Below, piece after piece: positions 1-9,548 of a stretch of DNA of 64,000 nt (positions are counted from its first letter, which is position 1; each line of letters starts with the position of its first letter). The position numbers were made by a program, and so were the translations under genes. Origin of the DNA: Clostridia bacterium (GTDB taxonomy: Bacteria > Bacillota > Clostridia > Saccharofermentanales > Saccharofermentanaceae). The stretch covers positions 22,706 to 86,705 of the forward strand of contig JAEEWG010000012.1 of assembly GCA_016287245.1 (NCBI GenBank), read 5' to 3'. Under the pieces are notes generated by a model. That model had not been told where the DNA came from, did no database searches, and was given only the letters and a program-made list of their open reading frames with translations.

Positions 1-558
1 ACGGTCGATCTCTTCGAGCGTTCCGCTCCAGAACGGATCGTGATACGGGATGATGCCGAAGATATTGACGAGTTTATCATCCTTCGGGACATCCTTCTCG
101 ATCACCTTGTCCAGGAAGGTATTCCATACCGTTTCATATCCGAGATTGCTGTCGCCGGTAAAGCCGGGCGTCTCGATCGGATAGACCGGAATTCCTTTTT
201 CAAAGAATTCATTGGTCACGCTGGCGATATCGTCTCCGATGATGCCGGCGGTGCAGCCGGTCAGTACGAAGTATGCATCGGCATCGATGATATCGACGGC
301 TCCCTGGATGGTCGTACGAAGCTTATTCGTTCCGCCGAAAACGACCTCTTTTTCAAGCATATTGCTGGAAGGGATGGAAACGGCGCTGACAAAGCACGAA
401 GACTTATGACCGGACTGGCCTGCATCGGATGCCGTCGTCTGCATGCAGCAGCCTGGGCCGGAATGAAAGATCGGGCATACTCGATCGATCGCGCTTAAGA
501 CCGAATTGATACCGGCCAGAACACATCCGCCTTTGGGAAATTCTGTTACATTCGACAT
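1..558 (-). CDS. NifK-like nitrogenase component 1 beta subunit (second pair, partial)
   Basis: The N-terminal 186 residues of a NifK-like protein; the rest lies beyond base 1. All three beta-side P-cluster cysteines of the family are visible: C12 (GGCV), C37 (GPGC) and C102 (TGCTAGIIGDD). Like the other NifK-like protein here, it lacks the long N-terminal extension of true NifK. The ATG lies three bases past the stop of the upstream NifD-like gene, so the two are translated as a pair. The family position is clear. The role, as electron-entry half of a C-S-cleaving reductase, is inferred from the sulfur-gene context. Confidence 0.93.
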   Translation of the reverse strand, partial: MSNVTEFPKGGCVLAGINSVLSAIDRVCPIFHSGPGCCMQTTASDAGQSGHKSSCFVSAVSIPSSNMLEKEVVFGGTNKLRTTIQGAVDIIDADAYFVLTGCTAGIIGDDIASVTNEFFEKGIPVYPIETPGFTGDSNLGYETVWNTFLDKVIEKDVPKDDKLVNIFGIIPYHDPFWSGTLEEIDR

Positions 559-561
559 ATG

Positions 562-2019
562 TCAGTTTCCTCCTTCCCGAATAATATATTTGAACGCATC
601 TTCCTTATACCAGGACTCCTTATACGGGAGTTTGACGTGTTCTGAAAGTTTCTTATTAAAGCCCGGATTTTCGAGCTGATCGGCGATCTTGTTTCCGAGG
701 AAAAGAAGGCCGTCATATCCCATGGTCGGACGCTTGCCATCCAGAACATGCGTCGTCGGAACACCGAGTTTGGCTGCCCATTCCGGAACTCCGATAAAAG
801 CATCCGGCTTGAGTTTATTGACGAGGTTGACCTGTTCAAACGGCTGCATGTTCGCGATATCCACCACGAATTCCTTATGGATGCCGTTCAGATATTCGAT
901 ATCTACCTGAGCATCGTCATCGTAGGTCGGTGTCTCGAGTCCTACAAGTTCCATACCGAAGTCATCGATCAGGGCCGCGGCCGCAAAAGAACGGCCGGTA
1001 CCACCGCAGATGAATACCCGCTTTCCAGCAAGACGGTCACGGAGCTTTTTTACGAGAGGTTCGATCCTCTCATGTTCTTTTTCGATGATCTCTTCGACCT
1101 CTTTTTCTTTTCCGATAACCTTCGCGATCCCCCTGTACCACTTATCGGTATTTCTTATACCGATCGGCATGACCGTATGAGAGTAAGGGATCTCATATTC
1201 TTCCCAGAGTGTCTTCATGAACTCATCGGCGAACACTTTACAGATGGATGTAGAAGCTTCCGCTGCCGGGATCTTCCGGATCTTTTCGAGCGAACTGTAG
1301 AAAGGAATATAGTTCACTTTCGCACCGAGGAGCTGGAGCATTCTCTCCATCTCTTTCTGATCGGCATAACTGACCGTCGTCGGCGCGAAAAGATTGATCA
1401 GACCGGCTTCTTTTTCTACCTTCTGATGCTTAAGGATATACTTGTTGATCGAGATGAACGCCGCATCAAAGCCGGAAGCGCAGATCTTCGACTTAAAGCC
1501 TTCGCAGTGGATCGGGATGATCAATGTATCCGGATACTCTGTCTGTAGATCCGAGCAGATGGCATCGATGTCATCACCGATGATGCCGGATGCACAGGAT
1601 GCAAAGACAAACGCAAGTTTCGGAGCATATCTCTTTACCGCTTTATCCACGGCTTCCCTAAGTTTCTTCTCGCCACCGAAGACAACACTCTTCTGATCGA
1701 TATTCGATACGATCAGATGAGGATTCTTTACATTACGCACGCCGCGGTGGATCTGACCGACGCGGTACATATCGACCGCCATGATCGAGCAGCCCACACA
1801 TCCTTGTGGAGAATGAGAGATGAAGACTGCGTCCTCGAGGGACATGAGCGCGGCAAGGCTATTGATCTGCTGGCACTGAAGGCCCTGGGCAAAAGATCTG
1901 TCCGCACGCTTTAAGCATCCTTTTTTGAAATTTTCACTCACCTCTTGTCCGGTTGAGCCTAAATCATTGAGTCTGCCCGGTTTACTTTCTCTTACACCGG
2001 AATAGGTTACTTTCGCCAT
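562..2019 (-). CDS. NifD-like nitrogenase component 1 alpha subunit (second pair, likely catalytic)
   Basis: 485 residues, matching the NifD family in length. P-cluster-type cysteines are C49, C74 (PQGC) and C142 (SCASGIIGDD). Both NifD cofactor ligands have counterparts: C260 (SICKVF, aligned with Cys275 of Azotobacter NifD) and H424 (TTHVLDG, aligned with His442). In the pocket segment after C172 (HCEGFKS), the Gln191 position is Cys180 and the His195 position is Phe184, so it is not a classical N2-reducing site. It probably binds a NifB-derived cluster and reduces a sulfur substrate; methylthio-alkane reductase is the characterised precedent. The substrate is unknown. Confidence 0.9.
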   Translation of the reverse strand: MAKVTYSGVRESKPGRLNDLGSTGQEVSENFKKGCLKRADRSFAQGLQCQQINSLAALMSLEDAVFISHSPQGCVGCSIMAVDMYRVGQIHRGVRNVKNPHLIVSNIDQKSVVFGGEKKLREAVDKAVKRYAPKLAFVFASCASGIIGDDIDAICSDLQTEYPDTLIIPIHCEGFKSKICASGFDAAFISINKYILKHQKVEKEAGLINLFAPTTVSYADQKEMERMLQLLGAKVNYIPFYSSLEKIRKIPAAEASTSICKVFADEFMKTLWEEYEIPYSHTVMPIGIRNTDKWYRGIAKVIGKEKEVEEIIEKEHERIEPLVKKLRDRLAGKRVFICGGTGRSFAAAALIDDFGMELVGLETPTYDDDAQVDIEYLNGIHKEFVVDIANMQPFEQVNLVNKLKPDAFIGVPEWAAKLGVPTTHVLDGKRPTMGYDGLLFLGNKIADQLENPGFNKKLSEHVKLPYKESWYKEDAFKYIIREGGN

Positions 2020-2034
2020 ACATTCAGCTCCTTC

Positions 2035-2508
2035 TTATGCTTCTTCCGGCACAGCCTGACTCTTTCGGAGTGACTGCCGGCTGTCGATCTTATAGTAGTA
2101 GGATGAGATCTTATCCAGCGCATCCTCCACGCTGACATCCACATCGAAAACGGAAATGGCTTTTTTCTCAAACTGCTTTTGAGCCTGAAAGCCGATTTTC
2201 CGGCAGACTACCGCCCGGCAGTCTTCGATCAGCGCGACTTTACCAAGGACTTCCGTCCCACCGCCGCAGCCATGTCCATTTCCTCCGCATCCGCCGCCGT
2301 TTCCTCCGCAGGAACCCGTGCCTTTCTCCCCGCAGGAAGCTGCGCGTTCCGGTTCTTTTCCCGCATCAGAAGAGGGATCGACATGGCGGACCTCCAGGAA
2401 CTCCAGATCCTGACCATCCACACGATAGATATAGAAGCGGTCGGTCTCGCCGAACTTCAGATCCACATGGATCCCGTTGGATGAACCAAACGCGATTTTA
2501 TATGCCAT
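2035..2508 (-). CDS. NifX/NafY-type cofactor-binding protein with Cys/Gly-rich insert
   Basis: 157 residues. The outer parts match the dinitrogenase iron-molybdenum cofactor-binding fold (starting MAYKIAFGSSNG). Between roughly residues 58 and 85 it carries an unusual glycine-rich insert with four regularly spaced cysteines (SCGEKG, SCGGN, GCGGN, GCGGG) and one histidine, which looks like a metal- or cluster-binding loop. It ends 15 bases before the second NifD-like gene and follows the first NifDK-like pair. Its likely role is to carry or insert the metallocluster for the second pair. The fold call is firm; the function of the insert is inferred. Confidence 0.8.
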   Translation of the reverse strand: MAYKIAFGSSNGIHVDLKFGETDRFYIYRVDGQDLEFLEVRHVDPSSDAGKEPERAASCGEKGTGSCGGNGGGCGGNGHGCGGGTEVLGKVALIEDCRAVVCRKIGFQAQKQFEKKAISVFDVDVSVEDALDKISSYYYKIDSRQSLRKSQAVPEEA

Positions 2509-2535
2509 AACCCAGTCTCCTTTCCTGTTTTAATG

Positions 2536-2571
2536 AATATACCGGGTACGCTTTACTGCACCCGGCATATT
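2536..2571 (-). other. Intercistronic stem-loop between the first NifK-like gene and the NifX-like gene
   Basis: A 12-bp stem with one G-U pair (arms 2536-2547 and 2560-2571) and a 12-base loop, in the only wide gap inside the nif-like operon. No U-tract follows on the minus strand, so it is not a typical terminator. It may protect the upstream mRNA segment and set different protein levels for the two DK pairs. Confidence 0.5.
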
Positions 2572-2587
2572 CCACACACATGATTTC

Positions 2588-3886
2588 TCAGTTGAATCGC
2601 GAAACAGCAATCGTGTAGATATCTTCGATCAGCCTGATGCCGCCGGCATATCCGGCGTAAAAGCTGTCGAAGACGACTTTGTCCTGTACCGGCCAGGAAA
2701 TGTTCAGGAAGTTGCCCTTAAGGTTTTCGGTCACTTCCTTCTCGTAGTATCCACCGAGTACCAGCGGATAACCATGGTAATCGTGGTTCCTGATCTCTTC
2801 ATGGATCTTATAGCCGTCTGTCTCAAAAGATACTTCCGCTTCGATACCGAAGTTGAGTTTTTTGAATTCTTCCGCGATTCTTTCGCGATAGTTCTTCGGC
2901 GTATCATCCACGACGAACTGTTTTGCCGGGATCAGACCGAGATCGTTTACGAGAAACTTCGTGATGGCCAGAGAATACTGGGCATCCGCCACAACGGTGA
3001 ACTGCTTGTTGATAACACGGTTCTCCAGGAAAAGATCCGCATAACGGGAGATGAGATAGTAGTAGTAATCCTCATGCTCTTTGATGACGGCTTCCACCTT
3101 CTCTTCCGTGACTCCCGCAAACTTTCCGACTTCACGCAGGAACTTGCTGGTCTCTGTGGCACCGATCGGAAGATTCGGATAGTGAAGATACGGAGTACCG
3201 AACTTTCTCTCCATCTTCTTTACGTTACTGAGGCCCACCCACGGAGATACGAGAAGATTGAACTCCGCTTCCGGGATCTTATTGATGTTCTCGATACCGC
3301 GCTTATATCCGAAAATCGTATTCGGAGTAAGACCCAGTTCAGCGATCAGCTTTTCCAGTTCTCTTAAGTTTCCGAGCCAGAAAAGATCCTGATAAGGAAC
3401 ATCCGCCCAGATATTGATCAGACCTTTCTGCTTCTTGTCCGACTTCTTCAGATACTGGTCGATGATGGCATCGACGACCTGTTCATGACCCTTGTAGTTG
3501 TTACCCTTAAATCCTGCTGTCGGTGCATAGACGACCGGTTTTTCCGCATCTTCGTAACGGGATACGACCTCACCGGAATCATCGCCGACGATCTCCGGGA
3601 TACATCCTGTAAGAACGACATACAGATCTGCATCGATGACCTTCAGTGCATTCCCGATCGTGGAATCCAGTTTCTTCACGCCACCGAAAACAACGTCTTT
3701 TTCATTGATACTGGTGCACGGGAAGATGTTCGGAGAGAAATATCCGGAGCTTCCTGTCGATTCCGAAAGTTTCTGTGCGCAGCCCGGGCCGCTGTGCAGG
3801 ATCGGGAGTGCCCGATCGATCGCCTGAACGGTCTGCATCGCGCCCAGCGCACATTTATATCTTTGCTTGTCTAGAAGTTTCGCCAT
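2588..3886 (-). CDS. NifK-like nitrogenase component 1 beta subunit (first pair)
   Basis: 432 residues, NifK/NifN-like. The three P-cluster-type cysteines are present: C12 (YKCALGA), C36 (GPGC) and C95 (TGCIPEIVGDD). The ATG overlaps the stop of the upstream NifD-like gene (TAATG), which implies coupled translation and a heterotetramer with that partner. The upstream partner lacks the His442-type cofactor ligand, so this pair may act as a NifEN-like scaffold for cofactor maturation, or as a second reductase of different specificity. The sequence alone cannot decide. Confidence 0.9.
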   Translation of the reverse strand: MAKLLDKQRYKCALGAMQTVQAIDRALPILHSGPGCAQKLSESTGSSGYFSPNIFPCTSINEKDVVFGGVKKLDSTIGNALKVIDADLYVVLTGCIPEIVGDDSGEVVSRYEDAEKPVVYAPTAGFKGNNYKGHEQVVDAIIDQYLKKSDKKQKGLINIWADVPYQDLFWLGNLRELEKLIAELGLTPNTIFGYKRGIENINKIPEAEFNLLVSPWVGLSNVKKMERKFGTPYLHYPNLPIGATETSKFLREVGKFAGVTEEKVEAVIKEHEDYYYYLISRYADLFLENRVINKQFTVVADAQYSLAITKFLVNDLGLIPAKQFVVDDTPKNYRERIAEEFKKLNFGIEAEVSFETDGYKIHEEIRNHDYHGYPLVLGGYYEKEVTENLKGNFLNISWPVQDKVVFDSFYAGYAGGIRLIEDIYTIAVSRFN

Positions 3887-5352
3887 TATTTCGTCTCCTC
3901 CAGGAACTTATCTACATTCTGCTGATACCACCAGTCGGTGTAAGGAAGCTTGGTACGCTTCGCCAGATTCTCCTCGAAGCTTCTGTTATTGATCGCATCG
4001 AGAACGGTCTTGGCAAATTCGAGCGTATGCTTGTATCCGAATATCATGTACTCATCTGCCACATAGATGGCCGGTGTGCCGTTCTTGATCGCCCATACGG
4101 TGGAACCCGGATGGCGCGAAAGATACATATCCGGCTGATACTTGTGAAGGATGTTCATGACCTCGAAATTCTGCTGGTCCGCAACACTTGCTTCAAAGTC
4201 GATATCGGTATCCAGAAGATACTTCATGGACGGCGGAACATCGCCGTTTTCATACTTCTTGTCATAATGCCATGCCAGAGCCCATACTACCTTGATACCG
4301 AGTTCATTGAGAACACGGGATACTTCAAATGTATAACCCGGACCCATGCCGAGCACGGCCGTCTTTCCTTCCAGCTGCTTCTTGATCTCCTCGATCTGCG
4401 GAAGATAGATCGCACGCTGCTCCTGGATATATTTCTCGATCGGTTCGGATCTTCCTGTGACCCGTCCGATCTCGCGGAGCCATGTTTCAAAGCCTACGAT
4501 ACCGCACTGGTTGATCGATCTGACATACGGGACACCGTACTTTTCTTCCAGGGCATTTCCGAGATAGTTACCGAGGGTTCCGCAGATGCATGTCGTCGCA
4601 AGGCTCTCGGAAATATGTGAAAGTTCTTCGACTGTTGAGTTGCAGTAGAGGAATACCGGATCCAGATCGAAGTTTTTAAACATCTCGATGATCTCCGGAC
4701 GGGCGCTTTCGAAGAAGTTCTTGAAGTTGATCTTATTCGTTTTCACGCCTTCTCTCGGCGGCTGTACGATCGACTGAAGGACCGCATGGTCGGAGATATC
4801 AAAACCGGTCGCCCATATACGGGACTTAAAGCCTTCGCAGTGAACCGCCACGATCGGCACACCGACTTCATCTCGTACTTCATCCACGATACTGTCGATA
4901 TCCTCACCGATGATACCTGTTGCGCAGGAACTCGATACAAAGATCGCCTTCGGGGAATATCTTTTGTTGACTTCGAGGATGACGTTACGGAGTGCATTCG
5001 TGGAACCGAATATCGTATCGTTCTCGTTCATATCGGTTCCGACATAGATAGTGTTGCTGGTCACGCCACGCTTCTTGGACATAACCTTAGCCATGTAATA
5101 GGCACCCGCTGCAGCGACCGAGCATCCTGCCGGTCCGTGATGGATAAGTGCGATATCACGGATACCGCAGAGCTGACCCAGTGCGCAGGACGAAAGACAT
5201 GTACTGGACTGGGAGAAGCAGCGCGAGCAGCCTTTCAGCGTGCCGCATTCGCTCTTTGTCGCTAGGTCCTTGAGTGTACCTACATAACCGGTAATGGAAC
5301 CGATGCGGTTTTCTCTTGTGGCGACATTCGAATTAGATAAGTTGATAGCCAT
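3886..5352 (-). CDS. NifD-like nitrogenase component 1 alpha subunit (first pair, possible scaffold)
   Basis: 488 residues. P-cluster-type cysteines are C56, C77 (GPAGC) and C143 (SCATGIIGED). The N-terminus is unusually cysteine-rich (C36, C42, C45, C52, C56, C62). The Cys275 counterpart is C257 (TCICGTLG), but the His442 position is Tyr430 (AIYVADEYM), and the Gln191 and His195 positions are Trp180 and Phe184. Keeping the cysteine while losing the histidine resembles scaffold-type NifE more than catalytic NifD. It is followed by its NifK-like partner with a one-base overlap and preceded by the divergent cysteine synthase 18 bases away. Confidence 0.9.
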   Translation of the reverse strand: MAINLSNSNVATRENRIGSITGYVGTLKDLATKSECGTLKGCSRCFSQSSTCLSSCALGQLCGIRDIALIHHGPAGCSVAAAGAYYMAKVMSKKRGVTSNTIYVGTDMNENDTIFGSTNALRNVILEVNKRYSPKAIFVSSSCATGIIGEDIDSIVDEVRDEVGVPIVAVHCEGFKSRIWATGFDISDHAVLQSIVQPPREGVKTNKINFKNFFESARPEIIEMFKNFDLDPVFLYCNSTVEELSHISESLATTCICGTLGNYLGNALEEKYGVPYVRSINQCGIVGFETWLREIGRVTGRSEPIEKYIQEQRAIYLPQIEEIKKQLEGKTAVLGMGPGYTFEVSRVLNELGIKVVWALAWHYDKKYENGDVPPSMKYLLDTDIDFEASVADQQNFEVMNILHKYQPDMYLSRHPGSTVWAIKNGTPAIYVADEYMIFGYKHTLEFAKTVLDAINNRSFEENLAKRTKLPYTDWWYQQNVDKFLEETK

Positions 5353-5370
5353 GTGATTTTTCTTCCCTTA

Positions 5371-6387
5371 TTAGAATCCAGCTTTTTCTTCCACTTCCGG
5401 ACGGATCTTCTGAAGATCCTCGGAAAGATAACGCTCACCGTTATCCGGGAGAAGCGGTACGATCAGTTTTCCGGCGTTCTCTTCCTTCTGCGCCAGCTTG
5501 ATGGCAACGGCCAGAGAAGCACCTGCAGAAGCACCAACGAAGATACCCTCGTATTTGGCAAGAAGGTGGATCGCACGGAGCGTCTCTGCGTAAGAAATGA
5601 ACGAGTATTCATCCGCAAGATCGCCGTTGAAGTTTGTCGGAGCCATTGGTGTCAGACCCTCATCATTATGTACCTGATGGATACCGTGAAAACCGCCGTC
5701 CTCAACACCTTCGAGGATCGGGTGTACTACATCGTTCGGATCCGGCTGTGTGATAACGACCTTCACCGACGGGTTCTTTTCCTTAAGGAACTTACTTACA
5801 CCATGAGTGGATCCGCCTGTACCTACGCCACCGACGAAGATATCTACTTTTCCGTCTGTATCTTCCCAGATCTCCGGACCGGTGTGCTTGTAGTGGGCAT
5901 TGATATTATCCGGATTATCGAGCTGACGGGTAGAGAACGGATGATCGATACCCTTTTCCATGTATTCGATGACATCTGCAAAAGCAGCGATACCCTTTTC
6001 AAATACGCCTGCGATCAGCTCATTCGGTACTTCAGCGATCTCTGCCTGATAGGCTTCCAGGAGCTTCTTTCTCTCGATCGACACACCATTCTGAAGACCG
6101 ATCTTAAACTTATAGCCCTTTGCCGCGGCAAATGCAGCCATGGCCACACCTGTGTTACCGGATGTAAACTCGATGAGAGTCGTCTTCTCCGGGCTGATAT
6201 CGCCGCGCTTTTCTGCCGCTTCGATGATCTCCAGAGCCATTCTGTCCTTATGTGATCCTGCCGGATTGAAGTATTCGAGCTTACCTGCGATACGTCCCTT
6301 CAGACCGAGCTTTTCTTCGAGTCTTTTGAATTCTACGATCGGTGTATGTCCGACCAGTTCTGTAATGGAATTATAGATCTTTCCCAT
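5371..6387 (-). CDS. Divergent cysteine synthase-family PLP enzyme
   Basis: 338 residues, fold type II PLP enzyme (CysK/CBS family). The PLP lysine lies in NPAGSHKDRMA, where typical CysK has NPAGSVKDR. The substrate loop reads FTSGNTGVAMA instead of PTSGNTG, the usual TMSxERR is NGVSIERK, and the phosphate-cradle loop TGGTITG is TGGSTHG. These are shifts in substrate-contacting segments, so it may use another acceptor or nucleophile than O-acetylserine and sulfide. It sits between nifH and the first NifD-like gene and probably captures the sulfur product of the reductase. A canonical CysK is the first gene of the same operon, so this copy is not simply redundant. Confidence 0.85.
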   Translation of the reverse strand: MGKIYNSITELVGHTPIVEFKRLEEKLGLKGRIAGKLEYFNPAGSHKDRMALEIIEAAEKRGDISPEKTTLIEFTSGNTGVAMAAFAAAKGYKFKIGLQNGVSIERKKLLEAYQAEIAEVPNELIAGVFEKGIAAFADVIEYMEKGIDHPFSTRQLDNPDNINAHYKHTGPEIWEDTDGKVDIFVGGVGTGGSTHGVSKFLKEKNPSVKVVITQPDPNDVVHPILEGVEDGGFHGIHQVHNDEGLTPMAPTNFNGDLADEYSFISYAETLRAIHLLAKYEGIFVGASAGASLAVAIKLAQKEENAGKLIVPLLPDNGERYLSEDLQKIRPEVEEKAGF

Positions 6388-6422
6388 GGTTAGTGTTCCT
6401 CCCTGTGAATGTCTTATTTTCG

Positions 6423-7286
<864 letters not shown>

Positions 7287-7643
7287 TCACTTAAATAATT
7301 CATTCACTTTTTCGAATCGGATCATCTTATCGATCGATTCAGAGATCACTCCCGGGATCTCATAAACATTGATTCCATATTGTTCCAATACTGCTCTTGC
7401 TCCGTCTCCGATCCTGCTTGCCAGAAGATGTGTGCAGTCCGAAAGCCTCTCTACATTTTCTTTCAGTCTTGCCTCATCATGTTCCCCTGTCTCACATACC
7501 GGCGGAAGCTTCCTTACTTCCAGAAGATCCGGCCCGGCTTCTTCATACTCATAGATGTAGAATGCCCTGGCCCGTCCGAAGTGATTATTCACTACGATCC
7601 CGTCGCTTGAGGCCACCGCGATGCGGTACTTTTCTTTATCCAT
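7287..7643 (-). CDS. Small NifX-like cofactor-binding protein
   Basis: 118 residues of the NifX/NafY/NifB C-terminal fold, with a typical IAVASSDG start and a conserved HFGRARAFYIYE segment. The start overlaps the nifB stop by 8 bases (ATGGATAA). In many diazotrophs this domain is fused to NifB; here it is a separate, translationally coupled gene. It probably receives the NifB cluster and passes it to the DK-like scaffold. Confidence 0.85.
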   Translation of the reverse strand: MDKEKYRIAVASSDGIVVNNHFGRARAFYIYEYEEAGPDLLEVRKLPPVCETGEHDEARLKENVERLSDCTHLLASRIGDGARAVLEQYGINVYEIPGVISESIDKMIRFEKVNELFK

Positions 7644-8508
7644 GAGAGAATGTCTCCTTTACTCCGAGCCTTTTCTGGTAGATCCGGTCACCGTATTCGC
7701 TCTTTCCCGGTACTCCGACCGCATCTGCACGACAGTGCTGGCAGTGACGGAAAACATCGATATACTTGGATGCTCTTGTCCTTGCCGCATCGATCTGCGC
7801 ACAGGTCGGTGCCGGTTCATCACGGAGCTCATGCTGCGGGATCAGGGGGATGATATTGTAGATCTTCGCTCCGGCTTCTTTTACCGTCTTTGCGATCTCT
7901 TCGATATGATCTCCGTTGATACTCGGTACCAGCACGGTGTTGACCTTTATGGTGATCCCCGCGGCTGCTACTTTACGAATACCGACCAGCTGGTTTTCGA
8001 TCAGGATCTTCGCTGCTTCGACTCCCTCGATTCTCTTCCCGTGATAGATAATGTAGGCATTCAGCTTACTTTCTATCTCGGGATCCACCGCGTTTACGGT
8101 CACCGTAAGAGAATCGACTCCGACTCGGATCACATCTTCTGCTCTTTCATTCAGAAGAAGGCCGTTGGTGCTCATGCACTTGATAAGATTCGGGAATTTC
8201 TCCTTCACGATCTTAAAAGTATCGAGCGCATAATCGGAAGCCAGTGTATCTCCCGGACCGGCAATACCGGCCACTTTGATCTCCGGACAGATCTCCAGTG
8301 CTTTTTTCAGGATCTCTTCCGTTTCTTCAGGTTTCAGTACTTTGGATGTCACTCCCGGCCGCTGCTCGACATCGTTGATGGTCCGGTCACAGAACCGGCA
8401 TGCGATATTGCATCCCGGGCTTACCGGAAGATGGATCCTTCCGGCATTGTTCTTATGACCGCCGAAGCACGGATGGGAGTGCTGAAGTTCCTCGTATGTA
8501 TTACTCAT
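7636..8508 (-). CDS. nifB: NifB, radical-SAM cofactor biosynthesis enzyme
   Basis: 290 residues, the short NifB form without a NifX domain. The N-terminal HPCF motif (C14), the radical-SAM triad C33-C37-C40 (CNIACRFC) and the C-terminal HCQHCRADAVG cysteines are all present. NifB builds the carbide-centred NifB-co 8Fe precursor. Its presence implies that the DK-like enzymes carry a NifB-derived cluster rather than only a [4Fe-4S] centre as in BchNB. No NifV, NifQ or full NifEN set is in view, so the mature cofactor may differ from FeMo-co. Confidence 0.95.
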   Translation of the reverse strand: MSNTYEELQHSHPCFGGHKNNAGRIHLPVSPGCNIACRFCDRTINDVEQRPGVTSKVLKPEETEEILKKALEICPEIKVAGIAGPGDTLASDYALDTFKIVKEKFPNLIKCMSTNGLLLNERAEDVIRVGVDSLTVTVNAVDPEIESKLNAYIIYHGKRIEGVEAAKILIENQLVGIRKVAAAGITIKVNTVLVPSINGDHIEEIAKTVKEAGAKIYNIIPLIPQHELRDEPAPTCAQIDAARTRASKYIDVFRHCQHCRADAVGVPGKSEYGDRIYQKRLGVKETFSHG

Positions 8509-8525
8509 CTTCAGCTCCTGCTGTA

Positions 8526-9461
8526 TCAGGAATTGAACAGCGGAGTAGAGAGATAACGGTCACCGGAATCAGGAAGAAGTGCAACGATCACTTTACCCTT
8601 ATTCTCCGGTCTCTTTGCAAGGATCTCTGCAGCCTTAAGAGCTGCACCGGAAGAAATACCGACGAGGATACCTTCGGAAACGGCGAATGCTTTTCCTTCT
8701 GCAAAAGCATCTTCGTTAGCGATCGTGATGATCTCATCGTAAACCTTCGTATTCAGTACATCCGGAACGAATCCTGCGCCGATGCCCTGGATCTTATGTG
8801 CACCCGGAACACCGGTAGAAAGTACTGCACTTGTGGCCGGTTCTACAGCGACGACCTTCACGTTCGGATTCTGCTCCTTGAGGTATTCGCCTACACCTGT
8901 GATCGTTCCGCCGGTACCTACACCAGCTACGAAAATATCTACCTTACCATCGGTCTGCTTCCAGATCTCCGGTCCTGTTGTTTCCTTATGTATCTTCGGG
9001 TTTGCCGGGTTCACGAACTGGCCTAAGATGATCGAGCCTTCGATCACCTTATTCAGCTCTTCCGCCTTTGCGATCGCACCCTTCATGCCCTTGGCACCCT
9101 CTGTAAGTACGAGCTCGGCGCCGTAAGCCTTAAGAAGATTTCTTCTTTCCACGCTCATCGTATCCGGGAGAGTAAGGATCGCTTTGTAGCCCTTCGCTGC
9201 TGCAACTGCTGCAAGTCCGATACCTGTGTTACCGGAAGTCGGTTCGATGATCGTCGCACCCGGCTTCAGAAGGCCCTTATTCTCTGCGTCTTCGATCATG
9301 GCCTGTGCGATTCTGTCCTTCACGGATCCTGCCGGATTCAGATACTCCAGCTTACCGAGCACAGTCGCCTCTGTGATCTCTCTTTTCTTGGAATACGCAT
9401 TCAGCTGAAGAAGCGGCGTATTTCCGATCAATTCTAATGCACTTTGTTTAATCTCACTCAT
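8526..9461 (-). CDS. cysK: Cysteine synthase (O-acetylserine thiol-lyase)
   Basis: 311 residues with canonical motifs: PLP lysine in NPAGSVKDR, substrate loop PTSGNTG, TMSVERR, and [12 protein letters not shown]. It condenses O-acetylserine (made by the nearby CysE) with sulfide. First structural gene of the nif-like operon, 17 bases before nifB. The start is fixed by a GGAGG ribosome site that sits just after the leader terminator, so expression depends on read-through of the cysteine attenuator. Confidence 0.95.
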   Translation of the reverse strand: MSEIKQSALELIGNTPLLQLNAYSKKREITEATVLGKLEYLNPAGSVKDRIAQAMIEDAENKGLLKPGATIIEPTSGNTGIGLAAVAAAKGYKAILTLPDTMSVERRNLLKAYGAELVLTEGAKGMKGAIAKAEELNKVIEGSIILGQFVNPANPKIHKETTGPEIWKQTDGKVDIFVAGVGTGGTITGVGEYLKEQNPNVKVVAVEPATSAVLSTGVPGAHKIQGIGAGFVPDVLNTKVYDEIITIANEDAFAEGKAFAVSEGILVGISSGAALKAAEILAKRPENKGKVIVALLPDSGDRYLSTPLFNS

Positions 9462-9479
9462 GGTTATGTCCTCCTAGAC

Positions 9480-9534
9480 AAAAAAATTAGCTGCCACCTT
9501 CCAAGGTAACAACTACTAAAAAATTGTTGTTTCC
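9480..9534 (-). terminator. Attenuator of the cysK-nif-like operon: terminator with competing antiterminator
   Basis: On the minus strand a near-continuous 13-bp helix with three G-U pairs (9503-9515 with 9488-9500) is followed by seven U residues (9480-9486), just before the cysK ribosome site. An alternative 9-bp helix with one mismatch pairs 9526-9534 with 9505-9513 and would consume the 5' arm of the terminator. The leader-peptide stop lies only 14 bases before the antiterminator arm, so a ribosome at the stop would cover it. A ribosome stalled on the upstream Cys codons would leave it free. This is the logic of amino-acid biosynthetic attenuators. Confidence 0.8.
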
Positions 9535-9548
9535 ATTCAAAAGGGTTT

